This document shows, piece by piece, positions 1 to 8,468 of a stretch of 64,000 nucleotides of DNA (within the stretch, counting starts at the first letter, position 1; every line of letters starts with the position of its first letter). This stretch comes from Halogranum gelatinilyticum. GTDB taxonomy: Archaea; Halobacteriota; Halobacteria; Halobacteriales; Haloferacaceae. The stretch spans positions 539,295 to 603,294 of the forward strand of contig NZ_FNHL01000001.1 in assembly GCF_900103715.1 (NCBI RefSeq), given 5' to 3'. The translations under genes and the position numbers were made by a program. Below the pieces are notes generated by a model. It did not search any database. It saw only the letters and a program-made list of their open reading frames with translations, and was not told where the DNA came from.

Positions 1-8
1 CGACGCTC

Positions 9-845
9 GTGATTCCCACGCTCCCGCCCACACAGCTCGTCCCGTTTCTCGGCGTCGGCACGTTCGTCGCCCTCGCGTTCGTCCTCATCGGCGGCTACAT
101 CGCCACCAGAGGACTCGGTTCCGTTCGGGTCGCTCTCCGACTCCTCCGCACGCCGACGGTTCCCGTCCGCGAGTTGATGGAGGGGACCGACCGACAGATG
201 ACGCTCTCGGGAACGGCGCGGCCGACGGGGGAAGACGAGCCACTCGCCGGTCCCTTTTCCGGCCGCCCCGCGTTCGTCGTCGGCTACGAGGTGAAAGAGG
301 AGCGTTCCAGCTACAACGCCTCGACGAAGACCAGCCAGCGGACGTGGGAGACGGTCGATTCGGGCTGGGCTGGCGTCCCCTTCGTCCTCGAAGACGAGAC
401 GGGGCGCGTCCGCGTCGACCCGGCGACGGCCACTTTCGAGGTCAGTCTCGACGAGTCGACCCGCGTCGCCGGCGGCCGAAGCCCCCCGGACCGCATCCGG
501 ACGTTCATCGAGGTCAACGAGCGCGTCGACGACGAGAGCCACGGCTTCGACGTCGGTCCCCTTCGCTTCCCGACGGGTCGCGACCGCAAGTACGTCGAAT
601 ACCGCATCGAAGCCGGTGACGCGGTGTCGGTCCTCGGCACGCCCCGTCGCGCTCGCGGCGACGTCGGCGAGGTGAACGCCGTCGTCGACGGTGGCGACCC
701 GTTCGTCGTCGTCGACGGCAGTCCGCGGTCGGCCACGTGGCGGCTCGCGCTCGGTTCGCTCGTGCCGCTCCTCGTCGGGGGCGTCTTCGCCGCCATCGGG
801 CTGGTCTGGCTCGTCGGCGGTTTTCTGCCGTTTCTGCTGCCCTGA
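9..845 (+). CDS. GIDE-like domain membrane protein
   Basis: A 278-residue protein with one hydrophobic segment near the N-terminus (about residues 12-33), a soluble middle part, and a second hydrophobic segment at the C-terminus (about 246-276). The middle, with a conserved-looking pattern around AGPFSGRPAFVVGYEV and a Lys-Tyr-Val-Glu-Tyr-Arg strand, resembles the GIDE domain of MUL1-type proteins; in archaea this stands without the RING finger, so ubiquitin ligase activity is not implied. Role unknown. It ends 45 bp before the RNB-domain gene on the same strand. Domain assignment is from memory of the family, not a search. Confidence 0.75.
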   Translation: MIPTLPPTQLVPFLGVGTFVALAFVLIGGYIATRGLGSVRVALRLLRTPTVPVRELMEGTDRQMTLSGTARPTGEDEPLAGPFSGRPAFVVGYEVKEERSSYNASTKTSQRTWETVDSGWAGVPFVLEDETGRVRVDPATATFEVSLDESTRVAGGRSPPDRIRTFIEVNERVDDESHGFDVGPLRFPTGRDRKYVEYRIEAGDAVSVLGTPRRARGDVGEVNAVVDGGDPFVVVDGSPRSATWRLALGSLVPLLVGGVFAAIGLVWLVGGFLPFLLP

Positions 846-890
846 CCGGACCCCGACACGCCTAACTACCTCTCTGTTGTTGTCGAAACT

Positions 891-2210
891 ATGTCGAACG
901 AAGAGACGGACGAAGACGACCAGGCCTACGCCGGGACGGCGGAGGGGCAGGGTCCCGTCAAGATCACAGAAGAGATCGACCGCCACTTGGCGAACAAACG
1001 CGAGGAGCTGTTCGAGGAGTTCGAGATCCGCGACAAGTTCCCGTCGGCCGTCCTCCAAGAGGCCGAAGAGCGCACCGAGGGCGTCCACCAGGAGATTCAG
1101 GACGAACTGGACCACCGCCAGGACCTTCGGGACCTGACGACGTGGACGACCGACCCCGTCGACGCCCAGGACTTCGACGACGCCATCAGCATCGCCGAAG
1201 AGGAGGAACATTACCGGCTGTGGGTCCACATCGCCGACGTGACCCACTACGTCCACCCCGGCTCGGAGATGTGGGCCGAGGCGGTCCAGCGCGGCAACAC
1301 GGTCTATCTCCCCGGCTACACTATCCATATGCTGCCGCCCGCGCTCGCCGAGACGGTCTGTTCTCTCGTCCCCAACGAGGACCGACTGGCGCACACGGTG
1401 GAGATGGCGATCAAGAAGGACACCCTCTCGTTCGAGAACATCGAGATCTACAAGTCCGTCATCCACTCGAACGAACGGCTCACCTACACGCAGTGTGAGA
1501 ACCGGCTCGACGACCCCGACGCCCCGCTGCACGAGGAGAACAGCCTCGTCTACGACCTCGCCGACCAGCTCCACGAACAGCGCAAGGAGGACGGCTCGCT
1601 CGTGCTCAACCCGAGCCGCGACCGCGCACACACCATCATCGAGGAGTGTATGCTGAAGGCGAACAAGGCCGTCACGCACGAGCTGATGTGGAACCGCGGC
1701 GTCGAGGCGATGTACCGCGTCCACCCCCAGCCGACGCCCGACCAGTGGGACAAAGCCCTCAAAGAGATCGCCGAACTCGACGGCATCAACATGTCCGGGG
1801 CGGCGTGGGACGACCCCCGGAAGGCGGTCAACCAAGCCCTCGAAAGCGCGAGCGGCAAGAACCTCAACAAGGTCCAGCGGTCGGTGCTGCGGGTGATGCC
1901 CCGAGCGAAGTACATGAACGACCCCTTCGGCGGCCACTACGCGCTCAACTTCGACATCTACGGCCACTTCACCTCGCCCATCCGGCGGCTGTCGGACCTC
2001 ATCAACCACTGGATCGTCCACGAGAACGACGTGCCGGAGGATCTCATCGCGCTCTGTGACCGCGCCTCCGACAAGCAGAAGGACGCCGAGACGGCCGAAC
2101 GGCTCTACAAGCAGTTCATGGAGGAGATCGGTCTCAACCCCTACGACGTCAACAACCGCGGCGTCGAAGTCGTCGACGACGACGAGATCGACGACGACAT
2201 CGAATACTGA
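891..2210 (+). CDS. RNB-domain 3'-5' exoribonuclease, RNase R family
   Basis: A 439-residue protein with the RNB catalytic core. The acidic metal-binding cluster lies at about residues 88-97 (DPVDAQDFDD), and the family signature YGHFTSPIRRLSDL sits near residues 356-369. RNB enzymes bind Mg2+ and degrade single-stranded RNA processively from the 3' end. It is shorter than bacterial RNase R because the N-terminal cold-shock and C-terminal S1 domains are missing, which is usual for the haloarchaeal form. The C-terminus is a run of Asp/Glu. RNA turnover or processing is a family-based inference; haloarchaea lack the exosome, so this enzyme may carry much of the 3'-5' decay. Confidence 0.9.
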   Translation: MSNEETDEDDQAYAGTAEGQGPVKITEEIDRHLANKREELFEEFEIRDKFPSAVLQEAEERTEGVHQEIQDELDHRQDLRDLTTWTTDPVDAQDFDDAISIAEEEEHYRLWVHIADVTHYVHPGSEMWAEAVQRGNTVYLPGYTIHMLPPALAETVCSLVPNEDRLAHTVEMAIKKDTLSFENIEIYKSVIHSNERLTYTQCENRLDDPDAPLHEENSLVYDLADQLHEQRKEDGSLVLNPSRDRAHTIIEECMLKANKAVTHELMWNRGVEAMYRVHPQPTPDQWDKALKEIAELDGINMSGAAWDDPRKAVNQALESASGKNLNKVQRSVLRVMPRAKYMNDPFGGHYALNFDIYGHFTSPIRRLSDLINHWIVHENDVPEDLIALCDRASDKQKDAETAERLYKQFMEEIGLNPYDVNNRGVEVVDDDEIDDDIEY

Positions 2211-2307
2211 ACGGAGTCCGTCGGGGCTGCCCCGGCGTCTCTCGGTCACTCAAAGCCCTCTTTGTGTCTACAGAAGGCGTTTACCCCGTTCGCCCGCAGA
2301 GAGAGCT

Positions 2308-3660
2308 ATGTCCCCCGACAGACGCGACTTTCTCGCCCTCTCGACCGCGCTGGCCACCAGCGGTCTCCTCGGTGGCTGTCTCGGCTCACCCCTCGGCAAC
2401 GACACGGTCCCAGTCGACACCGTCGAGAGCGACAGCACACCGGTCAGGCCCGCCGACGTCGACGCCGACACCCTCGAGACGCTCGTCGCCGACGCCACCG
2501 ACTTCGCGTTCGATCTCCACGGGTCGCTCGTCGACGCGGACCCGAACACCAACCGGTTCATCTCGCCCTACAGCGTCTCCGTCGCGCTGGCGATGACCTA
2601 CGCCGGCGCACGCGGCGAGACCCGCGAGCAGATGGGTCAGACGCTCCGCTTCTCGCTGCCACGAGAAGAACTACACCCGGCGTTCCACACGCTTCGAGGA
2701 CGTGTGAACGGGAGTGACGACGCAGCGGACGACGGCTCGGACACTGACGACGACGAGCCTCGTCCCTTCAGGCTGGCCGGTGCCAACGCGCTCTGGGGGC
2801 AGGCGGACTATCCGTGGCGTGACCCGTTCCTCGCGACGCTCGAAGGGAACTACGGAGCGGGACTGCACGCCGTCGACTTCGTGTCGGAACCCGAGGGTGC
2901 TCGTCAGACCATCAACGGCTGGGTCGCCGACCGGACCGAGGAGAAGATTCCGGAGCTCTTGCCCGAGGGGTCGATTCACGACATGACGCGGCTCGTGCTC
3001 ACCAACGCCATCTACTTCAAAGCGAACTGGCAGCACGAGTTCGAGAAGGAGAAGACCGAACCACGCGAGTTCACCGCACTCGGCGGGTCGACTGCCGAGG
3101 TGCCGACGATGGAGGTGACCGAAGATTTCCAGTACGCGAAGACCGATGGCCACCAACTCGTCGAACTCCCCTACGTCGGCCACGAGGTGAGCATGGTCGT
3201 CGTGCTCCCGAAGGAGGGGACGTTCGAGGAGTTCGAGGGGAGCCTCGACGCCGAACGGCTGTCGACCCTCCTTGACAAACTGGACGAACGCGAGGGGACG
3301 CTCCGGTTGCCGAAGTTCAGTTTCTCGTCGGCGATGAGCCTGAAGCAGACGCTGTCGGACCTCGGGATGCCCGTCGCCTTCGACCCGAACGCCGCGGACT
3401 TCTCGGGCATGGCCGACGCCGAGGAGCCACTGTTCATCGGCGACGTGATTCACGAAGCCTTCGTCGGCGTCGACGAGAAGGGGACGGAAGCTGCGGCAGC
3501 GACGGCGGTGACGGTGGAGACGACGTCCGCGGAAGTGGACCCACCCGAACCGTTCGAGATGACCGTCGACCGGCCGTTCCTCTTCGCCATTCGCCACCGG
3601 GAGACAGATGCGATTCTGTTCCTCGGCCGGGTCGTCGACGCCGCCGCGGCAGCGGAATAA
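2308..3660 (+). CDS. Serpin, Tat-exported lipoprotein
   Basis: A 450-residue serine-protease inhibitor. It starts with a twin-arginine signal (RRDFLAL, Arg5-Arg6) and a lipobox with Cys24, so it should be exported folded and lipid-anchored outside. The serpin fold follows, with TNAIYFKANW and the hinge of the reactive-centre loop EKGTEAAAATAV. That hinge matches inhibitory serpins (small residues at P12-P9). Counting from the hinge, P1-P1' falls at Thr-Ser in VETTSAEV, pointing to an elastase- or subtilisin-like target rather than trypsin (inference). The ATG at 2308 is chosen because the signal peptide begins there; the open frame continues upstream without meaning. An Asp-rich insertion lies after the first third. 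Confidence 0.92.
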   Translation: MSPDRRDFLALSTALATSGLLGGCLGSPLGNDTVPVDTVESDSTPVRPADVDADTLETLVADATDFAFDLHGSLVDADPNTNRFISPYSVSVALAMTYAGARGETREQMGQTLRFSLPREELHPAFHTLRGRVNGSDDAADDGSDTDDDEPRPFRLAGANALWGQADYPWRDPFLATLEGNYGAGLHAVDFVSEPEGARQTINGWVADRTEEKIPELLPEGSIHDMTRLVLTNAIYFKANWQHEFEKEKTEPREFTALGGSTAEVPTMEVTEDFQYAKTDGHQLVELPYVGHEVSMVVVLPKEGTFEEFEGSLDAERLSTLLDKLDEREGTLRLPKFSFSSAMSLKQTLSDLGMPVAFDPNAADFSGMADAEEPLFIGDVIHEAFVGVDEKGTEAAAATAVTVETTSAEVDPPEPFEMTVDRPFLFAIRHRETDAILFLGRVVDAAAAAE

Positions 3661-3707
3661 TCGCCGCCCGGCGTAGCTTTTTCTCGGCCGCGTGGGTTGA
3701 GCCGACC

Positions 3708-4178
3708 ATGCATCCCAGTGCCGAGCAGTTCGTCGCCGACGCCCGCGCAAACTACGACTTCGAGCCGACCGTCGAGGAGTTCCCCGAGGGGACGAAGACC
3801 GCCGCCGACGCGGCCGAGGCCGTCGGCTGCGACGTCGCCCAGATCGCCAGCAGTATCGTCCTCGTCGCCGACAGCGAGGTGGTAGTGTCGGTCACCTCGG
3901 GCGCGAACCGCGTCTCGATGGCGAAGGTGGCCGAGCTTGTCGGGGCCGAGTCGGCGCGGATGGCCGAGGCCGACGAGGTGAAGCGGGCGACCGGCTGGTC
4001 TATCGGCGGCGTTCCGCCGATCTGTCACGCGACGTCGGTGCCGGTGTTCGTCGACGAGACGCTCTTGGAGTTCGAGACGGTGTGGGCCGCGGCGGGGACG
4101 CCGACGGCGGTGTTTCGGGTCGAGTCCGAGGAACTTGTTGAGTTGAGTGGCGGGGAGGTCGCGGACGTGGCGGAGTAG
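3708..4178 (+). CDS. YbaK/EbsC-family aminoacyl-tRNA deacylase
   Basis: A 156-residue single-domain protein of the YbaK/ProX family, which hydrolyses wrongly charged tRNA (for example Cys- or Ala-tRNAPro) in trans. Family features visible are the N-terminal TAADAAEAVG helix, the strand SIVLVADSEVVVSVTSGANRVS, and the GGVPPI loop at about residues 101-106. The family's usual catalytic lysine after the SI strand (often KS) is not obvious here, since the protein reads SSIVLV. Substrate cannot be told from sequence. It follows the serpin gene by 47 bp on the same strand but probably has its own promoter. Confidence 0.85.
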   Translation: MHPSAEQFVADARANYDFEPTVEEFPEGTKTAADAAEAVGCDVAQIASSIVLVADSEVVVSVTSGANRVSMAKVAELVGAESARMAEADEVKRATGWSIGGVPPICHATSVPVFVDETLLEFETVWAAAGTPTAVFRVESEELVELSGGEVADVAE

Positions 4179-4222
4179 ACCCGCTCCGCAGTGCCGCTCG
4201 ACGTCAGCGCGGCCACAGTCTT

Positions 4223-4471
4223 ATGAATCTGTCTGGTAATTGGACCGATATGCTGAGCGAACTTCACGCGGATACCTCGGGAGCAACGTCCGTCGTCGGA
4301 ACTGTTCTGATGATCGCACTCGTCGCGATACTCGGCGCGGTCATCCTGACGGCGGCCGGTCTGCTGGTCTCCGGCCGAGTCAACCTCGCCGAACAACTGA
4401 CCGACCAAATCCTCAGCTTTGCGGGACCCACCTGGTCTGTAGTCGGTTCGGTGGTTCTGGAAGTCGGATAA
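4223..4471 (+). CDS. Short type IV pilin-like protein
   Basis: An 82-residue protein with a charged N-terminal leader and then the H-domain typical of archaeal type IV pilins (DUF1628 / Pilin_N): GATSVVGTVLMIALVAILGA at about residues 19-38. Such proteins are cut by a PibD-type prepilin peptidase just before the H-domain and assembled into adhesive filaments. The mature part after the hydrophobic helix is only about 40 residues, whereas haloarchaeal pilins usually exceed 120. It may be a minor pilin, or a pilin that lost its C-terminal part, since the AT-rich island starts directly after its stop. Two other ATGs lie in frame downstream; the first is used. Confidence 0.7.
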   Translation: MNLSGNWTDMLSELHADTSGATSVVGTVLMIALVAILGAVILTAAGLLVSGRVNLAEQLTDQILSFAGPTWSVVGSVVLEVG

Positions 4472-4508
4472 TCTCTCTCGCTCGTGGTTCTGGGCCTCGT
4501 TTCCAACG

Positions 4509-4517
4509 AGTGGACTC
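4509..4517. repeat. Weak att-like match to the tRNA-Ala 3' edge
   Basis: The word agtggactc here is identical to 6500-6508, which spans the 3' end (discriminator side) of tRNA-Ala(CGC), in the same orientation. It lies at the other border of the AT-rich island, just after the pilin gene. Nine bases is short enough to occur by chance, so this is only a candidate attachment-site remnant. Confidence 0.2.
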
Positions 4518-4653
4518 TATGGATAGGTGAGACCCGACGAACAGCCATCGTGGACACGAATCGAAAGTAGTCCAGTTCCTTCTACAATTTGAGGGCTCAA
4601 TTCTGCGTGGTTCTGTCCGACTTTAGCGTGTTCTCGGCCTCCTCAAAATAGAA

Positions 4654-6036
4654 CTATTGCTGTCCTCTATGGTCTGCTTCCTCCCACATATTGTCGAATA
4701 GTTCAATAGCTGAGCCAACAGCCTCCGAATCTCGTGTGAACACACCTGCGTTAAATTCTTCATGAAGCTGTTCCCGAGTGAGATCTGCCGACGATACAAG
4801 CAATGCTTCGTTGTCTGAGATTACAAACCGCGTGTGTATCAAGTCATCTTCCTTCACATTACCCTCACTTCGTCTGTTTAGCTCGTTCATTGCAGCCACT
4901 TTGAGTTTTGAACGTGATCCAGACGTCTTTCCGGTATTGGTGAGAATTCGCACTTCAAGCGAATCTTCATGTATCTTATCGATGATTTCTTCATATAACA
5001 TATCAATTCTCAGTGTAGAAATTCGGAGAATCTCGTCAGTTTCTGAGATCAATTTTCCGGCATAGTTCAGAATATCCGTGTTCCTTTCTTCATGCCGAGT
5101 GGAAGGGACCGTGGTGACAAACTTCGGTTTTGATTTATCATATTCACGTGTCTTTTTCTCCAGCATGGCCTCGACCTCCATCGCGGGTATCTTTGGACCA
5201 TATCCGGCGTAAATTAGTGCAGTCGTCACTACCCCTGTTAGATGCAAATTGGTAGTACGGTGACTGCCGTTGGACTCTGATATTTCTTCAGGTGCTTTAC
5301 CCCAGTATCCCTCATCAGATTGCTCGCTGATGAGCTTTTCAGCTAATCGGTTTGTTGTCTCAGAATAGTCTCCTGGTGAGCTAACTAATGCCATCAGGTA
5401 GTAACCCAGCGTTGGATAGTATATGTCACTCTTCTCATCGAGGAGCTGATTAATAGATTCTGCAATCCAGTCTGTGATATCTTCCAACTCTTGGCGATAC
5501 GTATCAGGAGATACTTCAGAAACCGCGATTACTCCGATAGCAGCGTTAGCAAGCTCATGGCTATAAATCCGCTCCCGGTCCCTGGGGAACATGGATACGA
5601 AGTGTTTGATAGCCTTTCTGACCGAGTTCGCAGAACTATCATGTTGCACCAAAAACCAGATTGGTCCAGATGGATTATAGTCCCCCAGCGAAAAGTCACC
5701 CTTCGACATTTGGACTGATTTGAGGCGTTGGCTAAAGTAATTCAGATTGGGCGATTGATCTATATCCGGACTCCAAGCATCCTCCAGATACTTGTTTGCT
5801 AATTTCGCCAGAAATGGGAGTCGGTCTGAAAATTCAGAAGGAAGAATATCGAGACGTTCGGACACATGGTATCTTTCCAAGAATTTCTTGGCCTCATCTG
5901 AGCCAACTCGGTCAAGAGCGTAAAACGCGGCCGAATTGTATACCGAATAGTCTTCCTCAGAATTGATATGGTCTTCCAAATATCGTAGAGCTTTCTCAAC
6001 CTCTGAAGAGCATGTGCAGAGAAGGTCTTCGTCCAT
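4654..6036 (-). CDS. Alpha-toroid / PLD-like domain protein of unknown function
   Basis: About 460 residues in AT-rich DNA. The first 300 or so residues are helical repeats with a QSDEGYWG motif like the QW motif of alpha/alpha-toroid proteins (squalene/prenyl cyclase or terpenoid-cyclase fold), but I see no DxDD or DxDTA-type catalytic motif. The last 150 residues look like one phospholipase-D half: a beta strand with EVRILTN, then HTRFVISD, which fits HxK(x)4D except that Lys is replaced by Arg, then LLVSSADLT. Start chosen at 6036 because a TATA-like atatag lies about 29 bp upstream; an ATG at 6078 would add 14 residues. It is the only intact gene of the island. Function not known; nucleic-acid binding or defence is speculation. 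Confidence 0.7.
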   Translation of the reverse strand: MDEDLLCTCSSEVEKALRYLEDHINSEEDYSVYNSAAFYALDRVGSDEAKKFLERYHVSERLDILPSEFSDRLPFLAKLANKYLEDAWSPDIDQSPNLNYFSQRLKSVQMSKGDFSLGDYNPSGPIWFLVQHDSSANSVRKAIKHFVSMFPRDRERIYSHELANAAIGVIAVSEVSPDTYRQELEDITDWIAESINQLLDEKSDIYYPTLGYYLMALVSSPGDYSETTNRLAEKLISEQSDEGYWGKAPEEISESNGSHRTTNLHLTGVVTTALIYAGYGPKIPAMEVEAMLEKKTREYDKSKPKFVTTVPSTRHEERNTDILNYAGKLISETDEILRISTLRIDMLYEEIIDKIHEDSLEVRILTNTGKTSGSRSKLKVAAMNELNRRSEGNVKEDDLIHTRFVISDNEALLVSSADLTREQLHEEFNAGVFTRDSEAVGSAIELFDNMWEEADHRGQQ

Positions 6037-6058
6037 GTGAGATATGAATACGTTATTC

Positions 6059-6071
6059 CGACATATAGCTG
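6059..6071 (-). promoter_or_regulatory. Predicted TATA box of the toroid/PLD gene
   Basis: On the minus strand this reads agctatatgtcgg, centred 29 bp before the ATG at 6036, the spacing of a leaderless archaeal promoter. This supports the shorter start of the toroid/PLD gene. Confidence 0.35.
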
Positions 6072-6090
6072 ATGACAAGACAATAGAGTA

Positions 6091-6372
6091 TCAAAACACC
6101 TCGTCAATCGGCACCTTGTGCTGCTTCCCTTTCTCGTGACCCGACTCGTGCCAGCCACCGCGTTCGTTCACTAACCGAAGCACCGTCGAGGGACGTATCC
6201 GCCGCATATCGACCGGCTGCCGATCCCTGTCGAACAGCACGAACACGATTCACGCCGTCCCGCGAGCGTCGGCGGCGACGAGCGGTCGAAGTTCCTCAAA
6301 GAGCCGCAACCAGCCGGCGGTCGGCACGAACTTTGAGGGGTTCCAGCCACCACTGCTCAGGGAATGATGCAA
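6091..6372 (-). pseudogene. Degenerate reading frame beside tRNA-Ala
   Basis: On the minus strand one frame reads with protein-like composition for about 90 codons (for example GGWNPSKFVPTAGWLRLFEE, then after a stop VNERGGWHESGHEKGKQHK and PIDEVF), but it is interrupted by an in-frame TGA after ARGTA and has no clear start. The GC content and codon use are haloarchaeal, unlike the PLD gene next door. I do not recognise the family. It is best read as the decayed 3' part of a gene, perhaps brought in or cut by integration at the tRNA. Confidence 0.35.
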
Positions 6373-6501
6373 GCACGCTCACCGCGAGCGAAGCGAGCGG
6401 GCCGACGACTGAACGGAGCGAAGCGAAGTGAAGGAGGAGTGCTTTTGGCCGAGCTTTTGCCGAGGCTCACCGAAGGTGAGCCGCAGCGCAAAAGGTCGTA
6501 G

Positions 6502-6573
6502 TGGACTCGTCGGGATTTGAACCCGAGGCCTCTTCCTTGCGAAGGAAGCGATCTACCACTGATCTACGAGCCC
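6502..6573 (-). tRNA. tRNA-Ala(CGC)
   Basis: A 72-nt cloverleaf on the minus strand. The acceptor stem is GGGCTCG paired with CGAGTCC and includes the G3-U70 pair that marks alanine tRNA, followed by discriminator A. The anticodon arm is CTTCC-TTCGCAA-GGAAG, giving anticodon CGC (codon GCG). The T arm is TCGGG-TTCAAAT-CCCGA. No intron and no encoded CCA. It lies 104 bp downstream of rpsJ on the same strand, and its 3' end borders the accessory island. Confidence 0.97.
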
Positions 6574-6677
6574 GCACATAGACGCAGTCGGGTCGTCTAC
6601 TTAGTCGCTTCTGTTCAACGCTTCCAAAGAGGAAGCGGAAATCGGCGGCGCAAACGCCTTAGCGCCGGTCCCCTGGG

Positions 6678-6986
6678 TCAGTCTTCGAGAACGATCTCGA
6701 TGCTGACGTCGTTGGGCACCTGGATGCGCATGAGCTGGCGCAGCGCGCGTTCGTCAGCGTCGATGTCGATCAGACGCTTGTGGACGCGCATCTCCCAGTG
6801 CTCCCACGTTGCCGTCCCTTCACCGTCGGGCGACTTGCGGGCCGGGACTTCGAGCGTCTTCGTCGGCAGCGGAATCGGACCGCTGAGCGCGACGCCCGTC
6901 TTCTCCGCGATGTCGCGGACGTCATCGCAGATGTCGTCGAGGTCTTCCGGGCTGGTCCCGGCGAGCCGGACTCGAGCTTGCTGCAT
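6678..6986 (-). CDS. rpsJ: 30S ribosomal protein S10 (uS10)
   Basis: A 102-residue protein matching archaeal/eukaryotic uS10 over its full length. Features include QQARVRLAG at the start, the loop with [19 protein letters not shown], and the [12 protein letters not shown] segment. uS10 sits in the head of the small subunit. Its ATG overlaps the TAA of the upstream EF-1alpha gene by one base (TAATG), so the two are cotranscribed and probably translationally coupled. The tuf-rpsJ pairing is the usual haloarchaeal order. Confidence 0.98.
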   Translation of the reverse strand: MQQARVRLAGTSPEDLDDICDDVRDIAEKTGVALSGPIPLPTKTLEVPARKSPDGEGTATWEHWEMRVHKRLIDIDADERALRQLMRIQVPNDVSIEIVLED

Positions 6987-8254
6987 TATCGCTCGTTGAC
7001 TTCGAGGACCTTGCCGGCCGCGATGGTCTGACCCATGTCACGGACAGCGAAGGAGCCGAGCTCCGGGATCTCGCCGGACGGCTCGATGCTGAGCGGCTTC
7101 TGCGGTCGGACCGTCACGACAGCGGCGTCGCCGGACTTGATGAAGTCCGGGTTCTCTTCGGCGACCTCGCCCGACTTGGGGTCGAGCTTCTGGTCGATCG
7201 ACTCGATGGTACACGCGACCTGCGCCGTGTGGGCGTGGAAGACCGGCGTGTAGCCAGCGGTGATGACCGAGGGGTGCTGCATGACGACGAGCTGCGCCTT
7301 GAAGGTCTCGGCGACCTTCGGCGGGTCGTCGGCCGGGCCACAGACGTCGCCACGGCGGATGTCGTCCTTGCCGATGCCGCGGACGTTGAACCCGACGTTG
7401 TCACCGGGCTCGGCGCGCGGGACTTCCTCGTGGTGCATCTCGACCGTCTTGACCTCGCCGCCGACGTCCGACGGCTGGAAGGAGACGTTCGCGCCGGTTT
7501 CGAGGACACCGGTCTCGACACGGCCGACCGGGACCGTACCGATGCCGGAGATGGTGTAGACGTCCTGGATGGGCAGACGCAGCGGTGCGTCCGTCGGCGG
7601 CTCGACCTCGGGCAGGTCGTTGAGTGCCTCGACCAGGTTCGGGCCGTCGTACCACGGCGTGTTCTCGGAGTCTTCGGCGATGTTGTCGCCCTCGAACGCC
7701 GAGATCGGGATGAACGTCGCGTCGTCGGACTTGAAGCGGACCTGCTTCAGGAGGTTGGAGACCTGCTCCTTGACCTCCTTGTAGGTGTCTTCGGAGTAGT
7801 CGACGACGTCCATCTTGTTGACGCCGATGATGAGCTCGTTGATACCCAGCGTACGGGCCAGGAAGACGTGCTCACGGGTCTGGGGCGCGACACCGTCGTC
7901 GGCGGCGACGACGAGAACCGCGTTGTCTGCCTGCGAGGCACCCGTGATCATGTTCTTCACGAAGTCACGGTGGCCGGGGCAGTCGACGATAGTGAAGTAG
8001 TATTTGTCGGTGTCGAACTGCTGGTGGGCGATGTCGATGGTGACACCACGCTCACGCTCTTCGGCGAGGTTGTCCATGACGTAGGCGAACTCGAAGCCAC
8101 CCTTGCCCTTCTCCTCGGCTTCCTCGCGGTGCTGCTCGATGACGTGCTCGGGGACGGACCCTGTCTCGAACAGGAGTCGGCCCACGAGCGTACTCTTTCC
8201 GTGGTCAACGTGGCCGATGATGGCCAGGTTCTGGTGCGGTTTGTCTTCGCTCAT
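6986..8254 (-). CDS. tuf: Translation elongation factor EF-1 alpha (aEF1A)
   Basis: A 422-residue GTPase that delivers aminoacyl-tRNA to the ribosome. G-motifs are GHVDHGKS (residues 14-21), DCPGH, and NKMD; domains 2 and 3 follow with the usual archaeal sequence and a C-terminal [10 protein letters not shown]. The start at MSEDKPHQN is preferred; an in-frame ATG at 8266 would add MNST only. It forms an operon with rpsJ through a one-base overlap. The gene is very rich in preferred codons, as expected for a highly expressed protein. No EF-2 gene is next to it here, unlike some other archaea. Confidence 0.98.
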   Translation of the reverse strand: MSEDKPHQNLAIIGHVDHGKSTLVGRLLFETGSVPEHVIEQHREEAEEKGKGGFEFAYVMDNLAEERERGVTIDIAHQQFDTDKYYFTIVDCPGHRDFVKNMITGASQADNAVLVVAADDGVAPQTREHVFLARTLGINELIIGVNKMDVVDYSEDTYKEVKEQVSNLLKQVRFKSDDATFIPISAFEGDNIAEDSENTPWYDGPNLVEALNDLPEVEPPTDAPLRLPIQDVYTISGIGTVPVGRVETGVLETGANVSFQPSDVGGEVKTVEMHHEEVPRAEPGDNVGFNVRGIGKDDIRRGDVCGPADDPPKVAETFKAQLVVMQHPSVITAGYTPVFHAHTAQVACTIESIDQKLDPKSGEVAEENPDFIKSGDAAVVTVRPQKPLSIEPSGEIPELGSFAVRDMGQTIAAGKVLEVNER

Positions 8255-8468
8255 GGTTGAGTTCACGCGCTAAGGCGCTTCGTGGGCCTTCTTTCGGAGG
8301 ATTCCCCTAAAACCATTTCGATACGCCAGTCGAAGCACCCCGACGCCGTCGTGCGGTTATTGGGATTATGTGCCATGCGGTGATGGGGCATACACCTAAT
8401 CTGACCTCTGCTGACGGGCAGAAAAAATCGCGGCGAGAATCCGCGCGGGCGACGTGGCCGAGACGCGC

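Larger units (their letters stand above)
4472..6501. mobile_element. AT-rich accessory island abutting the tRNA-Ala 3' end
   Basis: Base and codon use change sharply after the pilin stop: from about 4480 to 6090 the DNA is clearly AT-richer than the flanks. The segment ends at the 3' end of tRNA-Ala(CGC), a common archaeal integration site. It holds one intact gene (toroid/PLD), a degenerate reading frame, and a short GC-rich segment with repeated gcgaagcgag-type words next to the tRNA. No integrase, transposase or long terminal repeat is visible. A 9-base match to the tRNA 3' edge lies at 4509-4517. Interpretation as the remnant of a tRNA-targeted element is inference. Confidence 0.5.

Noticed and set aside
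311-859. Long minus-strand frames over the GIDE, serpin, helicase, leuS and other genes
   Set aside because: They are shadows of GC-rich coding DNA: Arg/Pro/Ser-rich, without motifs, and overlapped by clear genes on the other strand.
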